A stretch of DNA of 64,000 bases from Microbacterium enclense. GTDB lineage: Bacteria > Actinomycetota > Actinomycetes > Actinomycetales > Microbacteriaceae. The notes beneath the pieces are model-generated. The model had not been told where the DNA came from, searched no databases, and was given only the letters and a program-made list of their open reading frames with translations. Positions 1 through 8,078 of the stretch are shown here, piece by piece (the first letter of the stretch is position 1; each line of letters starts with the position of its first letter). The stretch spans positions 100,576 to 164,575 of the forward strand of contig NZ_KQ758471.1 of the NCBI RefSeq assembly GCF_001456955.1, read 5' to 3'. Made by a program: the position numbers and the translations under genes.

Positions 1-257
1 CCGCCGACGAGAGCTGCTGCCGCGGCGAGCGCGTTCAGCGCGCACTGACGGGCGAGGGTCTTGGCGTCCGCAGGGTCGACCAGACCCTCCGATTCTCCGA
101 CCTTGCCGGTGGCGGGGAGAGTGCCCTGCACCATCGGCAGCTGGCCCGAGGTGTACACGAGGTCGCCGTGACGCTTCGCCGGGATGTAGGCGGCGACGGG
201 CGGGACGACGCCGGGCAGGTCCACCCCCAGCTCTGCCAGGCGGGCCGAGACGCTCAC
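1..257 (-). CDS. RidA (YjgF) family protein, partial
   Basis: This is the N-terminal 85 residues of a RidA/YjgF-type protein; the gene runs off the left edge. RidA enzymes hydrolyse reactive enamine/imine intermediates from amino acid metabolism in the cytosol. The translation begins MSVSARLAELGVDLPGVVPP and contains VYTSGQLPMVQG, the usual early RidA block, followed by the DAxxxARQCALNALAA helix. The GTG start at 257 shares GTGA with the stop of the upstream small gene, so the two are probably translationally coupled. The C-terminal half, with the substrate-binding arginine seen in true deaminases, lies outside the window, so the exact subfamily cannot be fixed. Confidence 0.85.
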   Translation of the reverse strand, partial: MSVSARLAELGVDLPGVVPPVAAYIPAKRHGDLVYTSGQLPMVQGTLPATGKVGESEGLVDPADAKTLARQCALNALAAAAALVG

Positions 258-472
258 TGCTGACCTTCGAACTGGCGCGCGGCTGCTTCAGCGGCCCCGA
301 GCCCTGCGTTGGCCGTGCCCCCGCCCGTCGGGCGCTTGAAGTAGGCGACGAGCCCACCCTCGGGGCCGGGCACCACCTGCACGAGCTCCCATCCCTGCTT
401 GCCCCAGTTGTTGAGGATGGCGGCCGTGTTGTGGATCAGCAGCGGAGTGGTGAGGTATTCCCACGTGGTCAT
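254..472 (-). CDS. Small DUF4177-like protein
   Basis: This encodes a 72-residue protein of unknown function. The pattern WEYLTTPLL...ILNNWGKQGWELVQV...YFKRP resembles DUF4177 domains, small proteins with a conserved GWELV core. The last 20 residues are Ala/Gly-rich and probably disordered. The ATG at 472 is preceded by GGGAG. The gene ends in a 4-bp overlap with the RidA-like gene, suggesting one transcript. It diverges from the penicillin-binding protein gene across about 120 bp that contain alternating GC tracts. No enzymatic residues are evident. Confidence 0.75.
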   Translation of the reverse strand: MTTWEYLTTPLLIHNTAAILNNWGKQGWELVQVVPGPEGGLVAYFKRPTGGGTANAGLGAAEAAARQFEGQQ

Positions 473-579
473 GTCGGGCTCCCGGCGATGGCTCGGAGCG
501 CGCAGCAGGCGTGCGCGCGCGGTCGAATGGCGTACGCGCGCGGGCGCACGCTTTCAAGGCATCGCCCAGCAACGTCGCT

Positions 580-585
580 TAGCAT
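580..585 (+). promoter_or_regulatory. -10 box of a leaderless PBP promoter
   Basis: TAGCAT ends 7 nt before the ATG at 593, so transcription should begin at or next to the start codon. No Shine-Dalgarno sequence lies between them. The same arrangement recurs at galE, mqo, dnaX, pta and nudK. No good -35 hexamer is visible. Confidence 0.5.
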
Positions 586-592
586 CAACCCT

Positions 593-3286
593 ATGCCCGA
601 GAACAAACGTACGGCTAGCGGTGCCCTCGGCGGCATCCTGGGCCTCGTCGGACTCAGCGCGGTCGCCGGACTCCTGGTCACCGCCGCCGTCACGCCGGCC
701 ATCGCCGTCTCCGGTGCCGCTGCCTCCAGCGCCATCACCATCTTCGACAAGATGCCCAGCTACCTGCAGCCCGACGAGCTCATGCAGCCGACGACGCTCA
801 TGGCCGGCGACCGGGTGCTGGCGAAGTTCTACGACCAGAACCGCTCCCCCGTCACGTTCGAGCAGATCGCGCCCGTCATGTACGACGCCGTCCTGTCGTC
901 GGAAGACCCGCGCTATTACCAGCACGGCGGCGTCGACCTGATCGGAACCACGCGCGCGCTGCTCAACAACGCCGCCAGCGGCGAGACGCAGGGTGGATCC
1001 TCGATCAGCCAGCAGTACGTGAAGAACGTCCTCGTGCAGCGGTGCGAGCGCGACGCGAAGGCCGTCGAAGCCACCGAGACCACCGTCGGCAAGACGCGTG
1101 ACGAGGCCCTCCAGGAGTGCGCCAGCGCCGCCGTGCAGGCGGACGGCCCCGAGGGCTACCAGCGCAAGCTGCAGGAGATGCGCTACGCCATCCAGCTCGA
1201 GAAGGAGTACTCGAAGGACCAGATCCTTCTCGGCTACCTCAACATCGCCAACTTCGGCGGAGTGACCTACGGCATCGACGCCGCGGCGAAGCGGTACTTC
1301 AACGTCTCAGCCTCCGAACTCAACGTCGGTCAGGCGGCGGTGCTCGCCGGCATGGTGCAGAACCCCAATCGCTTCCGGATCGACCGGCCCGACGGCTCCA
1401 TCTTCGACAGCGACGGAACGGCGTACAACAAGCAGCCCGACGGCTCCATCGACGACGTCGAGCAGAGCACGATCCAGGCCCTCTACACCCTGCGCGACAA
1501 CGGTGAGATCACGCAGGAGCAGCTCGTGGCGGCCGCCGACGGCTACAGCGAGACGAAGGGTCGTCAGCTCTACGTGCTCAGCCGCATGGAGGTCGACGGC
1601 AAGATCACGCACGAGCAGTACGTGCAGTACGCCATCGAGCCCATCACTCCGAACCTGTCGGAGACCGAGCAGGGCTGCGGCTCGTCGGGGGCGGCGTACT
1701 TCTGCCAGTACGTGGTGTCGACGATCCTCAACGACCCGGCCTTCGGCGCCGAGACCGACGACCGCGTACGCGCCCTCCGGCAGGACGGCCTGACGATTCA
1801 GACCACGCTCGACTGGCGCATGCAGGATGCCGCGCAGAACACGATGAACGAGAACACCCCCGAGAGCATCGAGGGGATGAAGTTCGGCTCGACCGCTGTG
1901 AGCCTCGAGGCCAAGACCGGCCGCGTCCTCGCCATCGCGCAGAACACCAAGTTCACGCAGGACCCGGAACAGACGGACCCGTCGTACAACCAGATCGTGT
2001 TCGCCGGCGATCGCGACAACGGCGGCTCGATCGGCTTCCCCGTCGGATCGACGTTCAAGCTGTTCACGCTGATCGATTGGCTCGAGAAGGGTCACTCCCT
2101 GAACGAGAGCCTGAACGGACGCCTTCGACCCGTCCCGAACATGACGAACTCGTGCTCGGGCAACTGGGTCAACCAGGGCAATTACACCATCAACAACTTC
2201 GCGCGGAACCCGGGTTACTTCGGCACGCCGATGATGTTCACGCGCGACTCTCTGAACACCGGATACCTCGCCATGGCGGCGGAGCTCGACCTCTGCGACA
2301 TCGCCAAGGTCGTGAAGAAGCTCGGCGTGCAGACCGGAACCGGCGACGAGATCAAGATGGAGAACGCCAACGAGGTGATCGGCAGCGACAACGTCTCACC
2401 GCTCGCCATGGCCGGCGCGTTTGCCACGGTCGCCAACGGCGGCACCTTCTGCCAGCCGAAGGTCATCGACAAGGTGACGACGGCCGACGGCGAGGAACGG
2501 CCCATCCCGGAGCGGACGTGCCAGACGGCACTCACGCCTGAGATCGCCGCGACGACCGCGTACGCCCTTCAGGGCGTCATGCAGGGGCAGGGCACGGGCG
2601 TCGACGCCAACCCCTACGACGGCACCCCCGTCATGGGCAAGACCGGTACGCACGAGGGCTTCCAGACATGGATGATCGAGTCGTCCACCAACGCGACGAC
2701 CGCCGTGTGGGTCGGCAACTGGGACGGCGACAAGGATCTGTTCGGCAAGTACGCCAAAGGCAATCAGCTGAGCAGCATGCGTTACATCCTGGCGAAGGAC
2801 ATCCAGAGCGCCGCCAACGAGTTCTACGGTGGCGACCGATTCCCCGACCCGGTGTCGAACCTGCTGCGCACGCAGCAGCGCGACCTGCCCAACGTCGTGG
2901 GTCAGTCCATCGACAGCGCGCGCTCGACGCTGACCGGAGCAGGTTTCCGCGTCTCGGTGGGCGAACCCGTCGACTCCCCGTCCGGCGGCGACACCGTGGC
3001 CGCGCAGAGCCCCAACGGCGGCTCCGCCCCGGCCGGTTCGACGATCACGATCAACCCGGGCAACGGTCAGGGTGGAACCGTGCCGAACGTCGACGGCCAG
3101 ACGGTCAACGCCGCGCGGGCCGCTCTCGCGGCCGCCGGCTACGGCAACATCTCGATCGGCGGCTGTCAGCGCGACGCCAACGCACCCGCCGAGGGCCAGG
3201 TGACGAGCACCAACCCGGCGGGCGGCAGCGCGGCGAACAAGAGCGTGACCGTCACCCTGGCGGTCGCCGCGAAGGAATGCCCGTGA
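593..3286 (+). CDS. ponA: Bifunctional class A penicillin-binding protein with PASTA domains
   Basis: An 897-residue membrane peptidoglycan synthase that polymerises lipid II and cross-links stem peptides. A membrane anchor lies near residues 13-45. The GT51 transglycosylase domain shows SSEDPRYYQHGG (catalytic Glu near 104) and TQGGSSISQQ (about 132). The transpeptidase domain has the active-site SxxK motif GSTFK with Ser486, an SLN triad in TRDSLNTG, and KTGT at about 683. Two PASTA repeats close the protein, starting near 764 (LPNVVGQ) and 829 (VPNVDGQ); PASTA units bind muropeptides in related proteins. ATG at 593 is chosen because a TAGCAT -10 lies 7 nt upstream; the frame stays open further upstream but that extension is not domain-like. 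The metallophosphoesterase gene overlaps its stop codon. Confidence 0.93.
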   Translation: MPENKRTASGALGGILGLVGLSAVAGLLVTAAVTPAIAVSGAAASSAITIFDKMPSYLQPDELMQPTTLMAGDRVLAKFYDQNRSPVTFEQIAPVMYDAVLSSEDPRYYQHGGVDLIGTTRALLNNAASGETQGGSSISQQYVKNVLVQRCERDAKAVEATETTVGKTRDEALQECASAAVQADGPEGYQRKLQEMRYAIQLEKEYSKDQILLGYLNIANFGGVTYGIDAAAKRYFNVSASELNVGQAAVLAGMVQNPNRFRIDRPDGSIFDSDGTAYNKQPDGSIDDVEQSTIQALYTLRDNGEITQEQLVAAADGYSETKGRQLYVLSRMEVDGKITHEQYVQYAIEPITPNLSETEQGCGSSGAAYFCQYVVSTILNDPAFGAETDDRVRALRQDGLTIQTTLDWRMQDAAQNTMNENTPESIEGMKFGSTAVSLEAKTGRVLAIAQNTKFTQDPEQTDPSYNQIVFAGDRDNGGSIGFPVGSTFKLFTLIDWLEKGHSLNESLNGRLRPVPNMTNSCSGNWVNQGNYTINNFARNPGYFGTPMMFTRDSLNTGYLAMAAELDLCDIAKVVKKLGVQTGTGDEIKMENANEVIGSDNVSPLAMAGAFATVANGGTFCQPKVIDKVTTADGEERPIPERTCQTALTPEIAATTAYALQGVMQGQGTGVDANPYDGTPVMGKTGTHEGFQTWMIESSTNATTAVWVGNWDGDKDLFGKYAKGNQLSSMRYILAKDIQSAANEFYGGDRFPDPVSNLLRTQQRDLPNVVGQSIDSARSTLTGAGFRVSVGEPVDSPSGGDTVAAQSPNGGSAPAGSTITINPGNGQGGTVPNVDGQTVNAARAALAAAGYGNISIGGCQRDANAPAEGQVTSTNPAGGSAANKSVTVTLAVAAKECP

Positions 3287-4206
3287 CGCGCCCCCTCGTG
3301 ACCGCCGCCCTCGCGCCCCTCGGGGTCGCGGGGGCGGCGGCCGTCGGAGCCGCGGTCTGGGGAGTCGGGGTCGAGCGCTACCTGTTCACGGTGCGCTATC
3401 ACGCCCTCCGTGTGCTGCCGAAGGGTGCCGAGCCCCTCCGCGTCTTGCACGTGTCCGACGCTCACATGGCGCCGTGGCAGCACCGCAAGCAGGAGTGGAT
3501 GGCACGCCTGGCGGAGCTGGCTCCCGACCTCGTCGTCAACACCGGCGACAACCTGGGACACCGCGACGGGCTGACCGGTATCCGCACGGCCTTCTCCCCG
3601 CTCCGCGACGTGCCCGGGCTCGTCGTCCACGGATCGAACGACTACCAGGAGCCGGCCCCGCGAAATCCGCTGCGCTACTTCCTGGGGCCCTCGGGAAATC
3701 TCCCCGCGCACAAGCACCTCGACGTCGGCGCGCTCGACCGGTTCTTCACCGACGACCTCGGGTGGAGCATCCTCGACGACACGGCGGTCTCATTCGAGCT
3801 CAAGGGGCTCCGCGTGACCGCGTTCGGCGTCAACGACGGACACCGCAATTGGGACCACCCCGAGCTGATCCCGCCGATCCTCGAGACCCTGGATGCCGCC
3901 GATCTCACGCTGGGCGTGATGCACGCGCCCTATCGGCGCACGCTGGACACCTTCATCGACCTCGGCGCCGACGTGCTGTTGGCGGGTCACACGCACGGCG
4001 GCCAAGTGCGCATCCCCTTCAGTCGGAAGGCGCTCGTGTCGAACTGCGACATCCCGCTCGATCAGGCCCGGGGCCTGAGCGAGTGGACGTACGACGGTCG
4101 GACGGTGCCGCTCAACGTCAGCGCGGGCCTCGGCCACTCGATCTACGCGCCCGTGCGGTTCGGCTGTCGCCCGGAGGCGACGCTGTTGACGCTGCTCCCG
4201 CGCTGA
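3283..4206 (+). CDS. Membrane-anchored metallophosphoesterase
   Basis: A 307-residue calcineurin-like phosphoesterase. Residues 5-25 are a hydrophobic segment that probably tethers it to the membrane. The dimetal centre is visible in order: HVSDAHM (DxH), NTGDNLGH (GD), GSND (in place of the common GNH/GNHD) and AGHTHGG. GTG at 3283 is preferred because GAAGGA lies 6 nt upstream and the codon overlaps the ponA stop as GTGA; an in-frame ATG at 3277 is the alternative but would abut the SD. Coupling to ponA suggests a cell-envelope role, perhaps in lipid-linked phosphate turnover, but the substrate cannot be read from the sequence. Confidence 0.88.
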   Translation: MTRPLVTAALAPLGVAGAAAVGAAVWGVGVERYLFTVRYHALRVLPKGAEPLRVLHVSDAHMAPWQHRKQEWMARLAELAPDLVVNTGDNLGHRDGLTGIRTAFSPLRDVPGLVVHGSNDYQEPAPRNPLRYFLGPSGNLPAHKHLDVGALDRFFTDDLGWSILDDTAVSFELKGLRVTAFGVNDGHRNWDHPELIPPILETLDAADLTLGVMHAPYRRTLDTFIDLGADVLLAGHTHGGQVRIPFSRKALVSNCDIPLDQARGLSEWTYDGRTVPLNVSAGLGHSIYAPVRFGCRPEATLLTLLPR

Positions 4207-4222
4207 GCCTCCTCCCCACCTC

Positions 4223-4261
4223 GCGAAGGGGTCGGTCCCTCCACGGATCGGCCCCTTTCGC
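4223..4261 (+). terminator. Hairpin after the ponA-phosphoesterase operon
   Basis: Arms starting GCGAAGGGG and ending CCCCTTTCGC pair with one bulge and G-U pairs around an A/C-containing loop. It lies 17 bp past the phosphoesterase stop and before the surface-protein gene. Confidence 0.55.
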
Positions 4262-4321
4262 CGTTCCCGCGAGAGCGCGCTGAAGCACGATCGAGTCTCC
4301 TCAAATGAAGGGACTCCTCGC

Positions 4322-5827
4322 ATGCATCACTCTCCCCCGTCACGGCGACGCACTCTCGCCGCCCTCGGCGTGATCGCCGCCCTGCTGGGCGGTCTCGGCA
4401 TCGCTCCGGCCGCTCAGGCGGCCGATCGCGGCACCGGTTTCGGCACCTGGGCGCCGCTGTCTCGCACGGGCTGGCACGGCTCGATGCGGGTGGGCGATGT
4501 GCACACCTACTGCATCCACCCCGGGCTGCCCGTCGCCACCGACGCGACGACCGACCGCGGAATCTCGTCGGACGTCAACGGCCTCAGTCCGCAGCAACTG
4601 GTGTCGATCAACTACCTGATCTCAACGTACGGTCAGACCGGCGACGCCGTACAGGCCGCGGGCGTCGGATGGGCGGTGAAAGCGATCGTCGACCGCGACA
4701 CCACGCTCCACTCGTGGGGATACACCGGAGACAGCTTCCCCGAGGCGATCGACCACATCATGAGACGCGCGAGTCCCGAGAACAGCGCAGCGGTCCAAGA
4801 CCACGCCGTGCGCTACTTGGCAGAGGCTGAGGCGATCGATGTCCCACGGGTCGGTGGCGCCCTGACGCTCACGACCCGCGATGACGACCCCACCCGCGGC
4901 ACCGTCACCGCCGAGGTGGATGCCACGGCAACGGGCACCCTGCATCTCGACAACGCCGTCTTCGCCGATACGGGCACCACCGACCGCTCCGATGTGCGCG
5001 CCGGGCAGGTGTACGACATCGTCGCCCCTGCTTCGTCGTCAGACCAGGGTCGTCCCTACACGGTTCGCGCAACGGGCGCCTTCGCGGTGCGATCGGCAGC
5101 CATCCACCACTTCTCCACACCCGGGCAGCAGGAGTCCGCCGGCCCCGCCGGTCCTACGACCTTCACGCTGACCACGCAGGACGCCACTCCCCGTCCCGTG
5201 CGCTTCGCCCCGCGCATCGAGACCACCGCGCGCATCGAGGGCGGCCGATTCGTCGACCTCGTGACGGTGGCGGCGACCGACGGCGTCTGGCCCCGCCATG
5301 CCGACGGATCCTTCGTCGTCATCGCGGCCACCGCCGACGTCTACCGCACCGGCGCTTACCCCGCCGAGGCGGAGGACGTCCCCTCGAACCTCACCCCCGT
5401 CATGCGTCTCGACCTGCGCACCGACCCGCTCGCGGGAGCCGGCACGTACGAGGTCGCGTCGGACACGCTGCCGGGGCCGGGCGTCTACACCGCCGTATGG
5501 CGCGTCATGCGTGACGACCAGGATGCCGACGTCGTCGCGCACCTCCCCGCCGGCTACCACTGGCAGGAACGTTTCGCCTCGCCCACCCAGACCGAGCAAC
5601 TCGCCCCCGAACCGCCACGCGTGGACCCGTCGCCGTCGCCCACACCTTCGTCCACCTCGTCACCCGCGGCTTCCGCTCCCGCGTCGCCCGCGCCGGCCGC
5701 CGCCCTGGCGGCGACGGGGATGTCCGCCGCGTCGCTCGGCGGGGCGGGCGGGGCTGCCGCCGCCGCACTCGGTCTCGGTGTCGTGGCGTGGGCCTTCGCA
5801 CGGCGTCGCTCCACCCCGAAGGTCTGA
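4322..5827 (+). CDS. Cell-wall-anchored surface protein, possible thioester domain
   Basis: A 501-residue secreted protein. An N-terminal signal peptide with an RRR n-region and cleavage after AQA (about residue 34) precedes the mature chain. Early in it are TYCIHPG (Cys64) and VQAAGVGWAV (Gln111). This resembles the Cys...QxAIW pair that forms an internal Cys-Gln thioester in Gram-positive adhesins. A beta-rich middle and a Pro/Ser/Thr/Ala stalk (about 425-460) follow. The C terminus has LAATG, a hydrophobic stretch and RRR, matching the LAxTG signal of class E sortases. GAAGGGA lies 9 nt before the ATG. It is followed by two hairpins and is probably monocistronic. Secretion and anchoring are well supported; the thioester reading is inference. 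Confidence 0.8.
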   Translation: MHHSPPSRRRTLAALGVIAALLGGLGIAPAAQAADRGTGFGTWAPLSRTGWHGSMRVGDVHTYCIHPGLPVATDATTDRGISSDVNGLSPQQLVSINYLISTYGQTGDAVQAAGVGWAVKAIVDRDTTLHSWGYTGDSFPEAIDHIMRRASPENSAAVQDHAVRYLAEAEAIDVPRVGGALTLTTRDDDPTRGTVTAEVDATATGTLHLDNAVFADTGTTDRSDVRAGQVYDIVAPASSSDQGRPYTVRATGAFAVRSAAIHHFSTPGQQESAGPAGPTTFTLTTQDATPRPVRFAPRIETTARIEGGRFVDLVTVAATDGVWPRHADGSFVVIAATADVYRTGAYPAEAEDVPSNLTPVMRLDLRTDPLAGAGTYEVASDTLPGPGVYTAVWRVMRDDQDADVVAHLPAGYHWQERFASPTQTEQLAPEPPRVDPSPSPTPSSTSSPAASAPASPAPAAALAATGMSAASLGGAGGAAAAALGLGVVAWAFARRRSTPKV

Positions 5828-5841
5828 CCGCTCTCGGAAGC

Positions 5842-5880
5842 AGGCGCCGCATCGTTTCCTCCGGTCGGGTTGCGGCGCCT
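5842..5880 (+). terminator. Hairpin after the surface-protein gene
   Basis: AGGCGCCGCA and TGCGGCGCCT form a perfect 10-bp stem with a 19-nt loop, 14 bp after the stop codon. Confidence 0.65.
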
Positions 5881-5887
5881 CCACCGG

Positions 5888-5926
5888 CGGCCGTCCGATG
5901 CCCCGACGGGGTGCGTCGGACGGCCG
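5888..5926. terminator. Second tandem hairpin upstream of tRNA-Pro
   Basis: CGGCCGTCCGA pairs perfectly with TCGGACGGCCG across a 17-nt loop. It follows the first hairpin by 7 bp, so the pair isolates the tRNA from read-through. Confidence 0.5.
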
Positions 5927-6004
5927 TGGCGGGCGGCGCAACGGCTCTCGTGCCGAGGTCTGCCGCCCCGATCGCTCTCGCGACGCGCCCGACCCGGACC
6001 CCGG

Positions 6005-6034
6005 TTCGGAACGCAGCCCGGAACAGGGTAGACT
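6005..6034 (+). promoter_or_regulatory. Likely tRNA-Pro promoter
   Basis: TTCGGA (6005-6010) and TAGACT (6029-6034) are separated by 18 bp and end 13 bp before the mature tRNA, leaving a short 5' leader. Confidence 0.5.
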
Positions 6035-6047
6035 TTTCAAGTTGCCA

Positions 6048-6121
6048 CGGGGTGTGGCGCAGCTTGGTAGCGCGCGTCGTTCGGGACGACGAGGCCGCAG
6101 GTTCAAATCCTGTCACCCCGA
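6048..6121 (+). tRNA. tRNA-Pro (CGG)
   Basis: The 74-nt sequence folds as a cloverleaf: acceptor CGGGGTG with CACCCCG, D stem GCGC, anticodon arm CGTCG-TTCGGGA-CGACG giving anticodon CGG, and T arm GCAGG-TTCAAAT-CCTGT. The discriminator is A. CCA is not encoded, unlike in the tRNA-Ser of this window. Confidence 0.95.
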
Positions 6122-6166
6122 CATAACAAGATGGAACCCCGTCCTCGCAGAGGGCGACGATTCCAG

Positions 6167-6202
6167 AGAGCGAGACCCCGCCTCCGGGTGGGGTCTCGCT
6201 CT
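6167..6202 (+). terminator. Strong terminator after tRNA-Pro
   Basis: AGAGCGAGACCCC and GGGGTCTCGCTCT form a perfect 13-bp stem around a 10-nt loop, followed by TCTTCGTT, 45 bp beyond the tRNA. Confidence 0.85.
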
Positions 6203-6392
6203 TCGTTCGGGCGTCAGACGCGCGGTCCATGACGGTCGCTGGCGCCCGCCTCAACCGAGCCGGCGCCGGGGGTTCTCCCGGCGGGTGCGGCCGAACCGCC
6301 CCCGTAGAATCGTTCCGGGCCCCCGCGGCCCGCGCCGCGCACGCCCCCAGGGGCACAGATCGCACCACGACCCCGAGACCTCCAGGAGCACC

Positions 6393-7172
6393 GTGTCCGA
6401 CGCCTCGCCCCGCCTCGTCGCCTTCGACCTCGACGACACCCTCGCACCGTCGAAGTCGGCCATCGATCCCCGCATCGGTGAACTGCTGCTCGCCCTCGCA
6501 GAGCGCGTGGAGGTCGCCATCATCTCGGGCGGCCAGCTGCAGCAGTTCCGTTCACAGGTGGTCGAGCGCCTCCCCGAGGCTGCACCCGAGGCTCTCTCGC
6601 GATTCCACCTGATGCCCACGTGCGGCACGCAGTACTACCGTCTCACGCGCGACGGCGTGCAGACCGTCTACGCCCACTCCCTGACCGACGACGAGAAGCA
6701 GCGCGCCCTGGCCGCCGTGCGAGAAGAAGCCGAGCGACTGGGCCTGTGGGAAGCCGAACCGTGGGGCGACATCCTCGAGGACCGCGGCTCTCAGATCACC
6801 TTCTCCGCCCTCGGCCAGTCCGCTCCCCTCGACGCCAAGATGGCGTGGGACCCGACGGGCGAGAAGAAGAACACCCTCCGCGAGGCCGTCGCAGCGCGCA
6901 TCCCCGACCTCGAGGTCCGCTCCGGCGGGTCCACGTCGGTCGACATCACGCACCGCGGCATCGACAAGGCCTACGGCATGAACAAGCTCGTCGAGGCCAC
7001 AGGAATCCCCCTCGACGCCATGCTCTTCGTCGGCGACCGCCTCGACCCCGACGGCAACGACTACCCCGTTCTCGCGATGGGCGTCGCCTGCCAGGCCGTC
7101 CACGGCTGGGAAGACACCGCGGCGTTCCTCGAGAAGCTGGTGCCGACGCTGCCCGAGCGCACCGAGGCCTGA
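6393..7172 (+). CDS. HAD-IIB hydrolase, phosphomannomutase-like
   Basis: A 259-residue cytosolic HAD enzyme. Motif I is FDLDDTLAPSK (about 10-20) with nucleophile and acid/base Asp two apart; motif II is IISGG; motif IV is FVGDRLDPDGND. The block GSQITFSALGQ followed by SGGSTSVDITHRGIDKAYG closely follows eukaryote-type phosphomannomutase (isomerising mannose-6-P and mannose-1-P), so this may supply GDP-mannose precursors or act as a sugar phosphatase. GTG at 6393 is chosen because AGGAG lies 4 nt upstream; the long open frame before it crosses the tRNA and terminator and is not coding. A TAGAAT box at 6305-6310 could be its -10. It is transcribed alone and converges with the siderophore-interacting protein gene. 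Confidence 0.85.
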   Translation: MSDASPRLVAFDLDDTLAPSKSAIDPRIGELLLALAERVEVAIISGGQLQQFRSQVVERLPEAAPEALSRFHLMPTCGTQYYRLTRDGVQTVYAHSLTDDEKQRALAAVREEAERLGLWEAEPWGDILEDRGSQITFSALGQSAPLDAKMAWDPTGEKKNTLREAVAARIPDLEVRSGGSTSVDITHRGIDKAYGMNKLVEATGIPLDAMLFVGDRLDPDGNDYPVLAMGVACQAVHGWEDTAAFLEKLVPTLPERTEA

Positions 7173-7245
7173 GCCCGCCTCGCGCTGCCGCGTGTGGCGG
7201 CCACGTCGACACGCTCAGCGACCGCGCCCGCGTCCTGCTGTCGGG

Positions 7246-8067
7246 TCAGAGGATCTGGCCGATGGGCTCGCGCTTCTCGGCCTGGAAGCGGTCCTCCGTG
7301 CGGCCGTACGCCCAGTAGCCCGACAGCGAGACCTGCTCCCGCTGCAGTCCCCATCGCGCGAACACGATGTCGCGCAGCGCTTTCATGCTCTCGCGCTCCC
7401 CGTGCGCGAACATCTGGCCTCGTCCGTCGAGTGGATGCCATCCGGTCACGGCGTCGGCCAGCACGGCGGTCGCTCCGGCTGCGGCGGTGCCGCGATGCAC
7501 CCAGACGATCTCGACTCCGGCCGGAGCGGTGAGCTCGAGCTGCTCGTCGGCGTTCTGCACCTCGAGGAACGCCGCGCCGGTGGCATCCGGCGGCAGAGCC
7601 TCCAGTGCCGCCGCGATGGCCGGGATGGCCGACTCGTCGCCGATGAGCAGGTGCCACGCGGCCGACGGGTCGGGGGCGTACGCTCCCCCGGGCGACGAGA
7701 CGACGAGCCGGTCCCCGACCCGAGCGCGCGCGGCCCACGGCCCGGCGAGACCTTCGTCGCCGTGCACGACGAAGTCGATCGTGAGCACATCGCCGTCGAC
7801 CGCTCGCACCGTATACGTGCGGGTCACGGGAAGATCGGCGGGGCGGAGCGTCTCGCGCAGCGCCGCGAGGTCGTACGGCGGCTCGAGCCCCAGCTCGGGC
7901 TTGGCGAACGTGATCTTCACGTACTTGTCGGTGTGCGGGCTGTCGCGGAAGGCGGAGAGGTCGTCGCCGCGCGCGCGGATGCGCACGAGGTGCGGGCTCA
8001 GCTGCTCGGTCGCGACCACGTGCAGCACGTGCTGGGGACGCGGGGGACGCACCGGTCGATCGGCCAT
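7246..8067 (-). CDS. Siderophore-interacting protein (FAD/NADPH ferric reductase)
   Basis: A 273-residue cytosolic flavoenzyme of the SIP/ViuB family that releases iron by reducing ferric siderophores. The FAD-binding beta barrel shows RIRARGDDLSAF and PVTRTYTVR (RxYT/S flavin motif), followed by IDFVVHGDEGLAGPWAARA. The C-terminal half has the NADPH-binding IGDESAIPAIAAALE block and the terminal SGYWAYGRTE...KR, all family hallmarks. The ATG at 8067 has GAGGAG upstream, and that SD overlaps the stop of the GntR gene 11 bp away. The pair is therefore probably one operon, with the regulator first. No siderophore transporter is next to it. Confidence 0.92.
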   Translation of the reverse strand: MADRPVRPPRPQHVLHVVATEQLSPHLVRIRARGDDLSAFRDSPHTDKYVKITFAKPELGLEPPYDLAALRETLRPADLPVTRTYTVRAVDGDVLTIDFVVHGDEGLAGPWAARARVGDRLVVSSPGGAYAPDPSAAWHLLIGDESAIPAIAAALEALPPDATGAAFLEVQNADEQLELTAPAGVEIVWVHRGTAAAGATAVLADAVTGWHPLDGRGQMFAHGERESMKALRDIVFARWGLQREQVSLSGYWAYGRTEDRFQAEKREPIGQIL

Positions 8068-8078
8068 GGGGACTCTCC

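Noticed and set aside
431..592. Upstream extension of the penicillin-binding protein by 54 codons
   Set aside because: The stretch is Arg/His-rich without domain character, overlaps the divergent small gene, and the ATG at 593 has a -10 box 7 nt upstream.
473..592. Alternating GC tracts between the DUF4177-like and ponA genes as an operator
   Set aside because: The inverted pieces (GCGTGCGC/GCGCACGC) are low-complexity GCGC runs expected at this base composition; no second matching site was found.
5298..6392. Long open frame running from the surface-protein gene through the tRNA into the HAD gene
   Set aside because: It crosses tRNA-Pro and a perfect 13-bp terminator, and its Arg/Pro-rich translation is typical of an out-of-frame high-GC shadow.
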